From Galbula dea (Eukaryota; Chordata; Aves; Piciformes; Galbulidae): a DNA stretch of 64,000 bases. The notes below the pieces were generated by a model, which saw nothing but the letters and a program-made list of their open reading frames with translations, ran no database searches and had not been told where the DNA came from. Below, piece by piece: positions 51,749 to 62,485 of this stretch (positions are counted from its first letter, which is position 1; every line of letters begins with the position of its first letter). Location of the stretch: positions 55,107 through 119,106 of the forward strand of contig VWZX01008512.1 in the NCBI GenBank assembly GCA_013399015.1, written 5' to 3'. The position numbers and the translations under genes were made by a program.

Positions 51749-52921
51749 TCACAGAATCATTACGGTTGGAAAGGACCCTCAAGATCATCTAGTCCAACCG
51801 ATAGCCCTACACTACTCTTATCCCTAAATCATCCCCTGAAGAAACACATCTATCCTCTTCTTAAAAACCTCCAGGCATGCTGACTCCACCACCACCCTGG
51901 GCAGCCTATTCCAATACCTAACCACTCTTTCAGTAAAGAAATTCTTCCTAATATCTAATCTAAACCTACCCTGGCACAGCTTAAGCCCATTCCCTCTAGT
52001 CCTGTCACTAGTCACAAGGGAGAAGAGGCCAACACCCACCTCCCTAGAATGACCTTTCAAGTAGCTGAAGAGAGCAATAAGGTCTCCCCTCAGCCTCCTC
52101 TTCTCCAGGCTAAACAAGCCCAGCTCCCTAAGCCTCTCCTCATAAGGCCTGTTTTCCAGACCCCTGACTAGCTTAGTTGCCCTTCTCTGCACCCTCTCTA
52201 GTAGCTCAATGTCCTTCCTAAACTGCGGTGCCCAAAACTGCACACAGTACTCGAGGTGTGGCCTCACCAGTGCCGTGTACAGTGGCAAGATCACCTCCCT
52301 GCTCCTACTGGTCACACTATTCCTGATGCAAGCCAGGATGCCATTGGCCTTCTTAGCCACCTGGGCACACTGCTGACTCATGTTCAGCCGGCCGTCAATC
52401 AGCACCCCCAGGTCCTTCTCTGCTGGGGAGCTCTCCAGCCACACCTTCCCGAGCCTGTAGCGCTGCTGGGGGTTGTTACGCCCAAAATGCAGGACTTTAC
52501 ATTTAGCCTTATTCAAATTCATCCCATTGGTCTCTGCCCATCTATCCAGCCTATCTAGGTCCCTCTGCAGAGCCTGCCTACCCTCAAGCAGATCAACACT
52601 CCCATCCAGCTTAGTGTCATCTGCAAACTTACTAAGGGTGCACTCTATCCCCTCATCCAAATCATCAATGAAGATGTTGAACAGGAGAGGCCCCAGCACT
52701 GACCCCTGAGGGACACCACTCGTGACCGGCCGCCAACCAGACTTGACTCCATTGAGCACAACCCTCTGGACTCGGCCATCCAACCAGTTTTGGATCCAGC
52801 CAAGGGTGTGCTCATCCAAGCCACGAGCAGCCAGCTCCTCAAGGAGAATGCTGTGGGAAACTGTGTCAAATGCCTTGCTAAAGTCAAGGTAGACAACATC
52901 CACAGCCCTTCCTTCATCTAA
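51749..52921 (-). mobile_element. Young CR1, 5'-truncated within reverse transcriptase
   Basis: The 3' terminus is at 51749 (CTCACAGAATCATTACGGTT), followed by a 3' UTR of about 75 bp and then ORF2 without any stop for the whole remaining length. The 5' border lies near 52921, where CR1 coding (LDEGRAVDVV) gives way to unrelated sequence. No clear target-site duplication. It has the fewest defects of any element here and carries a 3' end (ACCCTCAAGATCATCTAGTC) different from the other copies, so it is probably a separate recently active subfamily. Confidence 0.95.
51824..52921 (-). CDS. CR1 ORF2 C-terminal fragment, open (about 365 CR1 codons)
   Basis: This is the C-terminal part of the CR1 ORF2 polyprotein (endonuclease plus reverse transcriptase), which nicks target DNA and copies the element RNA. 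The frame is open for 375 codons from an ATG at 52951 in the flank; CR1-derived residues start at about residue 11. Visible motifs are YLDFSKAFD with a catalytic Asp at about 21-29, SGVPQGSVLGP at 78-88 and the FADD catalytic pair at 109-112. The thumb and C-terminal region follow, including VRPHLEYCVQFWAP, SLEKRRLRGDL and RLDIRKNFFTERVV. The endonuclease and the fingers of the polymerase are missing, so it cannot work alone. The ATG is not a natural start. Confidence 0.9.
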   Translation of the reverse strand, partial: LDEGRAVDVVYLDFSKAFDTVSHSILLEELAARGLDEHTLGWIQNWLDGRVQRVVLNGVKSGWRPVTSGVPQGSVLGPLLFNIFIDDLDEGIECTLSKFADDTKLDGSVDLLEGRQALQRDLDRLDRWAETNGMNLNKAKCKVLHFGRNNPQQRYRLGKVWLESSPAEKDLGVLIDGRLNMSQQCAQVAKKANGILACIRNSVTSRSREVILPLYTALVRPHLEYCVQFWAPQFRKDIELLERVQRRATKLVRGLENRPYEERLRELGLFSLEKRRLRGDLIALFSYLKGHSREVGVGLFSLVTSDRTRGNGLKLCQGRFRLDIRKNFFTERVVRYWNRLPRVVVESACLEVFKKRIDVFLQGMI

Positions 52922-53376
52922 TAACTCATAACACATCAGTGGAATTTTCAAATCCTAGATAACATTACCAAATTCAAATTCACAGAGTTTATTAGAAAAA
53001 CAAATCCATGTTCTCCTGCCATCAGGACTATAATCTTAAGCTTTGGTAAGGTCTGTTGGTTTCACTCAAGGATGCGACCTCTTCTTAGAGGAAACACTGG
53101 AAGATCAAGGAAAACAATTCCTTACTTCACACTGGCAACGTTGCATGAGGAGTTACCACAATTTTCATTCAGGCCATTTATCACCTAAGCCAGTTATTTC
53201 ATAAAAGACAGAATTGAATAAATCAGCTAAAGGACTGCACATCCAGAAAAGGATGCAATTCTTACTATTATTAACTAAAATTGGAGTCCCTATACTCGCT
53301 CTACCATTATTTCCTGCATTTGGAGGAGTAAATTCTATGATGTGTGCATGAAGTAGAGATGATAACAGCATGTAAT
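52922..53376. other. Intronic sequence, nothing recognised
   Basis: AT-rich spacer of about 450 bp between two CR1 copies; nothing recognised. Confidence 0.5.
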
Positions 53377-54158
53377 TCACAGAATCACATAGAATCACAG
53401 AACGTTAGGAGTTGGAAGGGATCCCAAAAGGTCATCTAGTCCAAGCCCTCTGCCACAGCAGGATTCCCTACACCAGCTCACACAGAAGTGCGTCCAGACG
53501 GGTTTTGAATACCTCCATAGAAGGAGATTCCACAACCTCCCTGGGCAGTCTGGGCCAGGGCTCTGGAACCGTTACTGGCAGAAGATTTTTTCTTGTATGC
53601 ACATGGAACCTCCTGTGCTTCAGCTTACAGCCACTGCCCTTTGATCTGTCACTGGGCTCCACTGAGAAGAGCCTGACACCATCCTCCTGACACACACCCT
53701 TCACATATTTAAAAGCATAGATGAGGTCACCCCTTAGTCTCCTCTTCTCCAAGCTCAAGAGACCCAGCTCCCTCAGCCTTTCCTCAGAAGGAAGATGTTC
53801 CAGCCCCTTCAGCATCTTTGTGGCTCTGCACTGGACTCCAAGCACTTCCCTAACCTTCTTCAACTGAGGGGCCCACAACTGGACACAATACCCAGATGCA
53901 GCCTCCCCCGGGTAAAGGGGGAGAAGAACCTCTCTTGACCTACTAACCACACCTCTTCTAATCCAGCCCAGAATCCCATTGGCCTCCTGGCCACAAGAGC
54001 ACACTGCTGGCTCATGGTCATCCTTCCATCTACGAGGACCCCCAGGTTCCTCTCCCCTTCAGTGCTCTCCAACAGGTCAGTCCCCATCCTATACTCATAC
54101 ATGAGGTTGGTCTTTCCCAGGTGCAAGACTCGACACCTGTCCTCAAATTTTATCTGTA
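53377..54158 (-). mobile_element. CR1 fragment, 5'-truncated, frameshifted
   Basis: The 3' end is at the left (TTCACAGAATCACATAGAAT, with a duplicated octamer-like terminus), then GGAGTTGGAAGGGATCCCAA and CCACAGCAGGATTCCCTACA. ORF2 C-terminus is read in two frames: 54210-53860 (RVLHLGKTNLMYEYRMGTDL, LGVLVDGRMTMSQQCALVAR) and 54004-53468 (LPSEERLRELGLLSLEKRRL, FHVHTRKNLLPVTVPEPW), shifted near 54000. Same subfamily as 35329, 36342 and 54603 and the source type of the SINE tail. Confidence 0.94.
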
Positions 54159-54602
54159 TTCTCTTTTTAGCCATAACATAAGGACTCCAAACACCTTCAG
54201 TGCCGTTCAATGTCCATAAAATATTGCCTTACGTAATCGGGTATACATCCAATTCCCAGTACAGTGACTACAGGACACAAATAATAGAAACAAATTTAAT
54301 GTGATACAATTGAATGTAACTTCATCTTCACATTGCAAATAGTACATGTTCTAGACATGTAGTTCATTCACCAGAATTGTAAGATGCACAAAAAGAGGGA
54401 GTGGGTTTTACAGTAGCTGGAATTACACAGCGAAAGAGAACTACAAATTTAAAATCCATGCTAAAAAGGAAGTCAAAGCATAAGAGCACAAAGTCTGATG
54501 TCCCAAAGTGACTGAAAGATCATGTATTTTTAAAGATATTTTCTCATTAAAGTATCTGATTTTTTTTCCCAGTGTTTTTATAAAGAAGCATTCAAATGAC
54601 CT
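54159..54602. other. Intronic sequence, nothing recognised
   Basis: AT-rich spacer; nothing recognised. Confidence 0.5.
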
Positions 54603-54692
54603 GGTCTAGGGAATCCTGCTGCAGCAGGGGGGTTGGACTAGATGATTTTTCGAGGTCCTTTCCAAGTCCTAATGTTCTGTGATTCTGTGAAT
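54603..54692 (+). mobile_element. Very short CR1 3' end, plus strand
   Basis: Ninety bases: TCTAGGGAATCCTGCTGCAG, GGGGTTGGACTAGATGATTT and the terminus TAATGTTCTGTGATTCTGTG. Same subfamily as the minus-strand CR1 at 53377, so the two 3' ends are inverted relative to each other about 1.1 kb apart. Confidence 0.93.
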
Positions 54693-56125
54693 CTCCTTTT
54701 CAGGACACTGATATCAATTTGAGGGAACACAAATCTGAGCTCTGTCACATTGGCACAATAAAATAACAAAGCAGTTAAAAACTCCCCTCTTCTGGAAAAG
54801 CTTTCTTTAAGATTACCTGTTCATTTAGGGCCACTATCCTGGTTTTAAATGCTTAGCCTCTTATGTTAGCCAAGGCAACAGCATCTCTAGGAAATACGTT
54901 AAGAGCCAGGTGTGTGAACACTGCTTTGAAAACTAAGAGTAGCTACAGCTCTTTAAGTTTCCTGGGAGAAATTCTGGAATTTGCACTCTAGTATTTAACC
55001 TCCCAGACTGGACCTTCTATACACCTACATCCACCTCTGAGTCTTCATTTAAAATGAACAAAATCTTTATGTTAGAATGTGGTAAGCATCACTTTCTTGT
55101 TTTCTTTCTGATACAAAGTGTAGTCTGGAGCTTTGTTACTGGATTATACAAAAGACCCTCAAGACTTAATGGACTAATATTTTAATATGTTTTCCTTCTT
55201 TGCTTCATTTAAGAAAAAGGGAAAAAAAAAGAAAAAAGTAAAGTGTTGGAAGAGAACAGTTTTCTATACTAAGTAATTTAAAGCCAAATGCAGAAAAACT
55301 TGCAAATTTAGCAAAATGTAACCACCAGTGACAACACAGAACATTTAGAGTAGAACATTAGCTTGACTTTGTAAATACAATAGAAATAGTCAGTCTTAAA
55401 CAGGTTTTCTAATGTTTACTACAGGAAGTTTCATTAAGGTTGCAGAATGCCAGAGATTCATTACACCTACAAGGCTCCAGTCTAAAAAAAAAAACCATAC
55501 AAATCGTGCATTGTCTCTCACGTGGATGTAACAAAACAGTGTCCATAAAAATGTTTTTTTACTGTCAAGTATTGATAGGTGAATCAGAATGAATCAGTAT
55601 TCAGTGCAAAACTGAAAAAGACTGTGCCTCTAATAAATTCAGTACAAGCCTAGCAAGAAAGCCTGCTGTTATCATGAAAGCTCATGTTATCATGAGATTA
55701 AAACAGACGCTGAGTGAGAATAAGTACAAATTTAATGAAATGTAAAAGAAAACACTTCAAATCATAACAAATTGCTGTAGTGCCTTCTACTGCATCTGAT
55801 TGCCTGCTAAGGGCTCTTGTCACGTTAGCTGCCATATTAAAACTACATGGCAGTGTCACCACAACAACACGACATACAGCTAACATTTATTTATTTATTT
55901 TGTTGGCTGTAAGAGTTTAGAAACTTGGATCCATTAAAAAAAGTTCTGGGGGAAAAAAAAAAAAAACAAAACAACAAGCAAGTGTTCCCATAATAAATAA
56001 AACTGCACTACAGGGGAACACTGAACACTGATTAACAAATTAAAACATCACAGACTTGGAGCCCTTCATACACGCACACACACGCATACACGCACACCGC
56101 CACAAATACATGTGCTTCCACTTAC
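54693..56125 (-). other. ARB2A: Intron next to the ARB2A exon donor
   Basis: CR1-free. Apart from the GT/GC-rich tract near the donor it holds only AT-rich sequence with A runs (55210-55235, 55954-55968). Confidence 0.6.
56068..56098 (-). repeat. GT/GC-rich microsatellite in the intron just after the splice donor
   Basis: On the plus strand it is a run of CATACACGCACACACACGCA-type units; in the pre-mRNA it is a UG-rich tract about 27 to 58 nucleotides downstream of the 5' splice site at 56125. UG-rich tracts are known binding sites for TDP-43 and CELF proteins, so it is placed where it could affect recognition of this exon. The effect is inference. Confidence 0.88.
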
Positions 56126-56126
56126 C
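56120..56126 (-). promoter_or_regulatory. ARB2A: 5' splice site (donor) of the ARB2A exon
   Basis: The minus strand reads CAG then GTAAGT across the exon-intron border (exon ends at 56126, intron starts at 56125), a full match to the U1 consensus. The intron lies in phase 0. Confidence 0.9.
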
Positions 56127-56317
56127 TGAGTTGCTCTCTTTATATATGGTATCTGCGTGCCACTGTCCAGATCTTCGTTAATGATAAGTCTTCGAGCCCA
56201 CTGACCTGCTCTGACAACCCCGTTACCATGAATTAGGACCAACAGCTTGTCAGGATTTGTTAATGCATCTTCACTCATAAAGATAAAGCTCTTCGGTTCA
56301 CTCTCAGTGGCATCGAC
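56126..56317 (-). CDS. ARB2A: ARB2A (FAM172A) internal coding exon, Arb2 domain
   Basis: A 192-bp exon, 64 codons, phase 0 at both ends. It begins VDATESEPKSFIFMSEDALT, continues NPDKLLVLIHGNGVVRAGQW and ends IINEDLDSGTQIPYIKRATQ. I recognise this as the start of the Arb2 domain of ARB2A/FAM172A. The family is a nuclear, Argonaute-linked cotranscriptional/splicing regulator in vertebrates, related to fission yeast Arb2. VLIHGNG (residues 27-33 of the exon) is the strand and glycine loop that begins the alpha/beta-hydrolase-like fold; the nucleophile HSYGG motif would be in a later exon not in this window. Borders are set by CTGCAG before 56317 and GTAAGT from 56125. The first in-frame ATG (56278) is an internal Met, not a start. 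I see no stop or frameshift, so the exon looks functional. Confidence 0.92.
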
Positions 56318-56395
56318 CTGCAGTTACAGACAATGCACACTTTTATCCATCCATAAGACTTTTCAAAGAACATCTGTAGTTATACAGTTAGCCAT
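56318..56395 (-). promoter_or_regulatory. ARB2A: 3' splice site region of the ARB2A exon
   Basis: The minus strand reads TTGTCTGTAACTGCAG immediately before the exon. The pyrimidine tract is short and interrupted. A good branch-point-like word GCTAAC lies at 56387-56392, about 70 bases upstream, and an extra CTACAG at 56373-56378 could act as a competing acceptor. The acceptor is therefore weaker than the donor. Confidence 0.75.
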
Positions 56396-59300
56396 CAACT
56401 TGATAGAAAAACCTTCACCATTTAACATCTGATTGTATGCATACTAACAGGACTAAACTGTGCCCAAAAAATTAAGAAGAAAAAGCTACGGTCTGTGCAC
56501 TGTAACTTCAAAACAAAAACATGCCACAGTTTAGACCAGTAATCCAAGGGAGATTGAAACTTTAAAAACAAGTAAAAAGTAGCCTAAGTTTTGAAACATC
56601 AGCTGTTCACAGAAATTTACTGGCAGAAAAAGAAAGTCCATAACAGAACAATCTGTGGGAGAAAAAAAAAAACAAAACAAAATCAAGTAATTTGTCACCT
56701 CTGATATGCCTGAAGCAACAATAAAATTCTTACATAATATGAAAAAATTCCTGGAGAGCTCCTTCTCAGCCACCTCAACATAAATACTCAATAATCCATG
56801 TAGGAACCAGTATTGTAAATTTGTCTATAATAAATTTAATAGTATAAGCCTAATAAAATGCAGAAATCCAATTTGGGTCTAAATAATGGCTTCATTAGGG
56901 GTCCTGCACCTGGGTCAGAGCTTAGCTATTTTGCTGTAGGAGAAAACCAACAAACCAGCTTTGATACTCAGTAAACTCCCATCTAATTCCAAGTTCTGCT
57001 CTTATTCTAGGGAGTAAAGCAGTACTTTTTGTTCATTAAAACCAGAAGCTCCATGTAACAGGTATATACTTGGTTTAGCAAGCCAGGCTCATGGCAAGTG
57101 AACTGTGCTGGTGTAAACACCACAGGGCTAGATAAAACCATCCTGTTGACTCCTTCCCTTTCTACCATAAAAATGCATAGAAACAGAAAAGAAAAGGAAA
57201 GTCTCCCCCATCTTACTGTACTCCACACCCAAGATCTTCACAGGCTAACTGTACACCTGCCAAGAACAACCCTGGATTGTCTTATGCTCTGCAACAGCAC
57301 TGGAAGGCAGGTCAGGATATGAGCCTTAGACTGAGACAGAGGAGGAATGGCTACTTGGATCATGTCAGGTGACACATACACGCTGGTATGTGTCCTTCAT
57401 TACCTTTATCTTAGGAAAAATAATTCTGCATGAATCTCCACACATTTTTTTTTAACATGGCTCCTAACAAATATTTTTGTTAAAGGAAGTCAGTGAGGCT
57501 TCTTGAACAGAAGGAATTCCTAACTAGAAGAATGGTGATGTCTCTCTTCAGCACTGTAGCACTGAAGACCTTATTCCCTGCTCCAAAATGACACAACATC
57601 TCAAGCGCATCTCGCTTTCTACACCTGCGAACATGCTCACCTTCCCTCACACTTTGTGTCAAATAAGAAAACATGATAAAAAAGACACTATTGAAAAGAG
57701 TTTGGAATATTTAAGTACAACAGGTACCATACTGGGGCTGCAGTCAGATTACACTGTGCTGCAGAAATAGTGTTATTCATACCTTCAAATTTAACACGGC
57801 TTAGGTAAGAACTTAAACAGCACTAAATCTCAGATAATACTTGGCAAGATATGATTGACTTTTGCACATAAACTGAATGCTTACACTGTAATTAAGAGAA
57901 GACATTTTTGAATTGGTATTTCAGACAAAGGTACAGCTTAGCAGTATGCTTTAGTATTGATAAACTAAACTTTTGTTTAGTATTCAGGAAATAACTAGCA
58001 GTTAGCAATTGTATGTGCTACAAGATATAACTAGCTCACACTTCTGCAAATATGCTAATTTTTTAAAGTTAAAAATATTTACTGAGATCATAAAAAATAA
58101 CTTTTCATTCTCCTTTTCAAACAAATGACATTTGGAAACTTTTCTTCAAGCTAATTTATATTCCAACAGTGCTAATTCCTTAGAGCAAGCTTTCACTACA
58201 GAATGTGCATAAAGGTTGCTCCTGTGCACAACCTTATTTTACTGACAAATCAACACAGAAAACCAGTTAGTGCTAGACACACTGAGTCCACATAAAATAA
58301 TCTGTATTTAATAGCCACCTTCTCTTCTGGACCCTACTCATGAGCATCTACTTCTGATCCTTTACTTAAACACAAATTGAATAAATTCAGTAAAATGCTG
58401 CACAATGAGTTTACCAGCTTGATTCACCATTGTTACTGACATGCAAAAATGTCTTCCAGTAATCTGTAGCTAGAAATTTTAAACCAACCCAAGTTCTGCT
58501 GAAAATTTACACAGCAATGTTTAAAGTTTTGTTTCTCACATTTATTTTTCCAAGGCAAAACCATACCTTCAATGTTTATGAATGTATGCAGTTATGGTGA
58601 ATTCTCTGAGTTATGCACTCTACATGCATTACAACAATGCATTATTACAATTCTTAAGGCTTGTGAGCAGTGAATTTACATTTTCAATTTGAGTTCCATC
58701 TCAAATGAGCTATCACCTATCACAGCAGTACCAGTCTAGAGAGTATTTCAGCAGCATTCTAGTTAGTATTTTGCACAGCTGCTATCAATACTTAGGGGTC
58801 AGATCAAACCACACTTGAAATCTTGTCTTTCTGATATTTACACTACCACACTGTCACTGACTCAACTTTCAGTCCTTGGCCACTACCAACCCAAGATGCA
58901 CAAGACCTGTCTAGGCTCTAGGGCTCTTATTTTGGCATTGGAAGGTTTTAGATTTAAGATTGTATGTTAAATTTTTAAAGGGGAAAAAAACCCCAAAACA
59001 TCCACCCAGTAATATTTTTCTCATTCCAGTTAAGAACCACAATAAAAATTATGAGCCTAAAGGCTACAAAGAAGTGAAACAGGTGCAACTTGTGACTGGG
59101 GGAAAGAACATGGCCAATAAGAGGAACTGAAACTGGAAAGACTCAGAAAAGACTGAAAGAATTGTGAGCAGCTTGAGGGGAAAGAAAACTGCTCATTGGC
59201 TTCACAAGAGAAGAAGGTCTTCTGTTACCTGGCTCGCTAAGTCACAGTACAGGCTTCACAATATTGAATATCCTGATTTGTAATTTTTCATGGAAAATGA

Positions 59301-60612
59301 CAAAGCAATGGAAACTGCTGATGGTCAATATTACAAGCAGCTAATTAGCATTTGGCCATTACCACAACTACCTTAACAAACCTAAAATTGGTGGAATTTT
59401 TTACGAAACAAGTATTAATTGGGCTTAGGTAAAAGGAGAAAAGAAAACTGTCAAAATGAACATGCACTGGAGATACCACACCACTGTTTCTCAAAGAAAA
59501 GTAGTTCTTGGCATTCTAGTAGATCAAGAGAACTAGTGAAAGAATTTTCACCTACTGAAGTGAAAGGGCAAAGCACTGGTAAGTTAGAAGATTCTGCCAA
59601 ATGAGAAATATCAGTGTGACAGTCAATAAAACATGTTAGCAACTATTTAAACTTCCATCTGAAGCCTTCCTAAAAGTGTTAAAGAAGCATTTAATTCAGA
59701 ACCACCCTCCATTTGTCCTCAACAGCTACAGAACAGCAAAGATCAATCACTGGTTATGCCATTAAACCCAGAGAAATAACAAAGACTTCATCTGGGTACA
59801 AAAAAATGGGGTCTTCTTTATATTCCTAATATAACCTTCAATGGAGCACAAAATGAGAAATTTAAAAGAAATAATTCAACAGCTTCTTCTTGAAAATGAG
59901 TCTCTTCATTTAAATTTTCAAGTCCAGTAGTGAATGCTGAAGATTTAGGGAACTACAATACTTTACAGTAACAATAATGCAACATGCATCTCAGCCTCCC
60001 TGTGTAGGGGAAAAAAAAAAATGTTCAGATTTATGCTTTGTCAGAGATGCTGACACAATAAAGCAACAGGCAAGCTCTCCTGATTTCCAAACTCCTTTTA
60101 TTTTCATATCTGAGAAGAAATTTACAAACAACTGTGTCCAAACCTGAGAAAGCAAACTGAAGACAGCAATTTGGACTTTGCACATGGGGTTGAAATTATG
60201 AGAGAACATGAAATACTATCATCCTGAACCTTTGAAGCACAGCATTTCCCTACGCTACTAAAATCACGCTGAAAGAAAAACCTACTCCACTTAACACAGT
60301 CCTGAAATACATTTCAGATATTCAAACACCATTACACTGCCTACTTCACTATAATATGACAGCAAAAGGGTCATCAATGCATCAACTTTCTGATCACTGA
60401 CAACAAAGTTCAGACAAAACATGTTTTCTTATTTGCTTCTAAAACGTTCCTGTAATAGCTAATGCATAGAACAAGAGGCAACTTGGTCAGATCAAGGTTC
60501 CAGGGTCATGTTTCTGACAGCTCTCAAATTGCTTAGGGAAACAGTATGAGAACATGGATGGTGGTCATTGAGTGATTCTTCCCTGGGTTTGGCAACCAGT
60601 ATGGAGATACAC

Positions 60613-61189
60613 TAAGAAAAGTGTGACCAGCAAGTGGAGGAGGTTCTCCTCACCTTCTACTTTGCCCTACTCAGGCCACAGCTGGAGTTGTGAGTGCAGT
60701 TCTGGGCTCCCCAGATCAAGAGATGCAAGGAACTACTGGAGACAGTCCAGCAGAGGCTAGAAAGATGCTGAGGGGACTGGAGCATCTCTGGGAGGACAAA
60801 ATGCTGAGAGCCCTGGGGATGCTTAACCTGGAGAAGAGCAGACCCAGAGAGGATCTGCTCAATGCTCATCAGTATCTACAAGGTGGGGGTCAAGAAAATG
60901 GGAGCAGACTCTGCTCAGTGGTGCTCAGTGACAGGCCATAGGGCTGTGGGCACAAACAAGAGGCCAGGAAGTTCCATCTGAACAGCAGGAAAAAGTTCTT
61001 TGTTGTGAGGGTGCCAGAGCCCTGGCCCAGTCTGCCCAGAGAGGTTGTGGAGTCTCCTTCTCTGGAGAGGACTCCAATCTCCTCTGGACGTTGATACTGG
61101 TCAACCTGCTCTGGGTGACCCTGCTTTAGCACAGTGGTTGGACTAGATGATCTCCAGAGGTCCCTTCCAACCCCACCTGGGATTCTGTC
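60613..61189 (+). mobile_element. CR1 fragment, plus strand, 5'-truncated
   Basis: Starts at GTGTGACCAGCAAGTGGAGG (ORF2, the LLYSALVRPQLEL region reads out as CTCAGGCCACAGCTGGAGTT). It passes through CTTAACCTGGAGAAGAGCAG and AAGTTCCATCTGAACAGCAG, and ends TTGGACTAGATGATCTCCAG, AGGTCCCTTCCAACCCCACC, GGGATTCTGTC. A 83-codon remnant frame (60690-60941) covers KMLRGLEHLWEDKMLRALGM. Same subfamily as 22404 and 39218. Dead copy. Confidence 0.93.
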
Positions 61190-61439
61190 TAACTTCAGAG
61201 CCTCCCAAACCGGAGTTTGGAACTGGACAAGCACCTACATTAAGTATTTCAGTGCACCTATCCCACCTCAGTATTGTCAAATGGGATTTTTTAAATGCAT
61301 TTATACCTTTCTCCTTGACAGTATTCTGTGACCAGGAGTTACACAATATAACTGGGATGTATATGAAACAGTACTGTCTCTCTTTCAGTAGAGATCTCCT
61401 GCCTGATAACTTAAGCTTGATGCCCCTCAGCTCCTCTCT

Positions 61440-62470
61440 TATGAAAAAAAAAGCAAATAACCTTTCCCTATTCATCTTCCCTACACCTTTCATGATTTCA
61501 TAGATTTCTCATACTCCTTCCTCAGCCATTTATTTTCCAAGCTGAAGAATCTTTGTCTAATCTTTCTTTGTCTGAAAAGCATTTCATGCCTGTGATTATC
61601 CTTGTATCCCCCCTCTCTATTTTTTTTTTTCTTAAATTCTTCCTATCCTTTTTGATATGGAGTCCAGACTCCATGCAGTGTTCAAGATGAGGGCCTACAT
61701 AATGAGTGGAATGATGATGTTTTTCTGTTTCCTTCTCAACACCTCATAATTCCTAACATCCTATTTGGTTTGAGGGTCTTTGACTGCCATTGAGCACTAA
61801 CTGATGTTCTCAGAGAACTATTCACAATCACTCCAAGCATTCTCCTGACTTGTAATAGCTCATTTAGAGGCCACCATTGTGTTTACAGAGTGAGTTATTT
61901 TTCCCATAATTTCATATTTACCAGAACTGAACCTCATGTCATTTTTATCATCCAGTCATTCAGCATCATCAAAGAATTTCCCACCTCAGCTTTAAATTTA
62001 AGTATTCTAAACAATTATAGAACAAAACCAGCAGCTTGTCACCTCCTGTTAATTGCTTTTCTTGACTTTTATTTACAGCTATGTCAAGGCAGGCCTTAGT
62101 AACACCTTACCAGTAATTTTTTCATCTGTACAACATGAACACCTTTTTTGCCTTTAACTCATAAGGGGCCTCCCTCCTCCTATGCTTTTTAAAAGCATTT
62201 AAAAGTATTTGGTAAGCTTTCTAACAGCTTGCTGGAATCTATGTGCTCTTCTTTTTCATGTGATTTCTGACTCCTTCAATGAATTATAGTAGGTTTTTTT
62301 AGAAGAAACCTGTACTGACTTTCCCCCCCACTACATTATTTCCTCCTGACACACAGGAATCACTACAAATCACTCCTGGAGGCCTTTCAAAGACTGTTGC
62401 ATTTCCTCTTTTCCTGTTCCTTTGATGAAAAAAACTGATTTCAGCAATAAGTTACAAAACCGGTTGGTTG
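61440..62470 (-). mobile_element. Ancient CR1 (turtle/crocodile-type), left part
   Basis: The plus strand shows, in order, words that I recognise from deep sauropsid CR1 families, complemented: AACCTTTCCCTATTCATC, TTCCAAGCTGAAGAATC, CAGTGTTCAAGATGAGGGC, TCAGAGAACTATTCACAATC, TAATAGCTCATTTAGAGG, then AATTATAGTAGG and CACTCCTGGAGGCC further right. The order and spacing follow the ORF2 reverse-transcriptase region, but identity is low and indels are many. The 3' end is missing on the left. This family was active long before birds arose, so this is one of the oldest features in the intron. The comparison is from memory of the family, not an alignment. Confidence 0.65.
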
Positions 62471-62485
62471 TTTTGTACCTTCATC

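Larger units (their letters stand above)
1..56125 (-). other. ARB2A: ARB2A (FAM172A) intron downstream of the exon at 56126-56317, partial
   Basis: The gene is read on the minus strand, so everything left of the splice donor at 56125 is intron, at least until the next exon, which I could not find. I looked by eye for minus-strand sequence matching the expected following part of the Arb2 domain (the residues leading to the HSYGG nucleophile motif) and saw none. Introns of tens to hundreds of kilobases are known for this gene in vertebrates, so an exon-free 56 kb is plausible. The intron is AT-rich and heavily loaded with CR1 insertions. A short exon with low codon conservation could have been missed. 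Confidence 0.7.

Noticed and set aside
51824..52951. The 375-codon open frame as a host gene
   Set aside because: It has CR1 reverse-transcriptase motifs (LDFSKAFD, SGVPQGS, FADD) and a CR1 3' end; it is a 5'-truncated LINE.
56066..56278. A 70-codon ORF starting at the internal ATG and ending in the microsatellite
   Set aside because: The open frame runs through the splice donor into the GT-rich intron; the real coding unit is the spliced exon 56126-56317.
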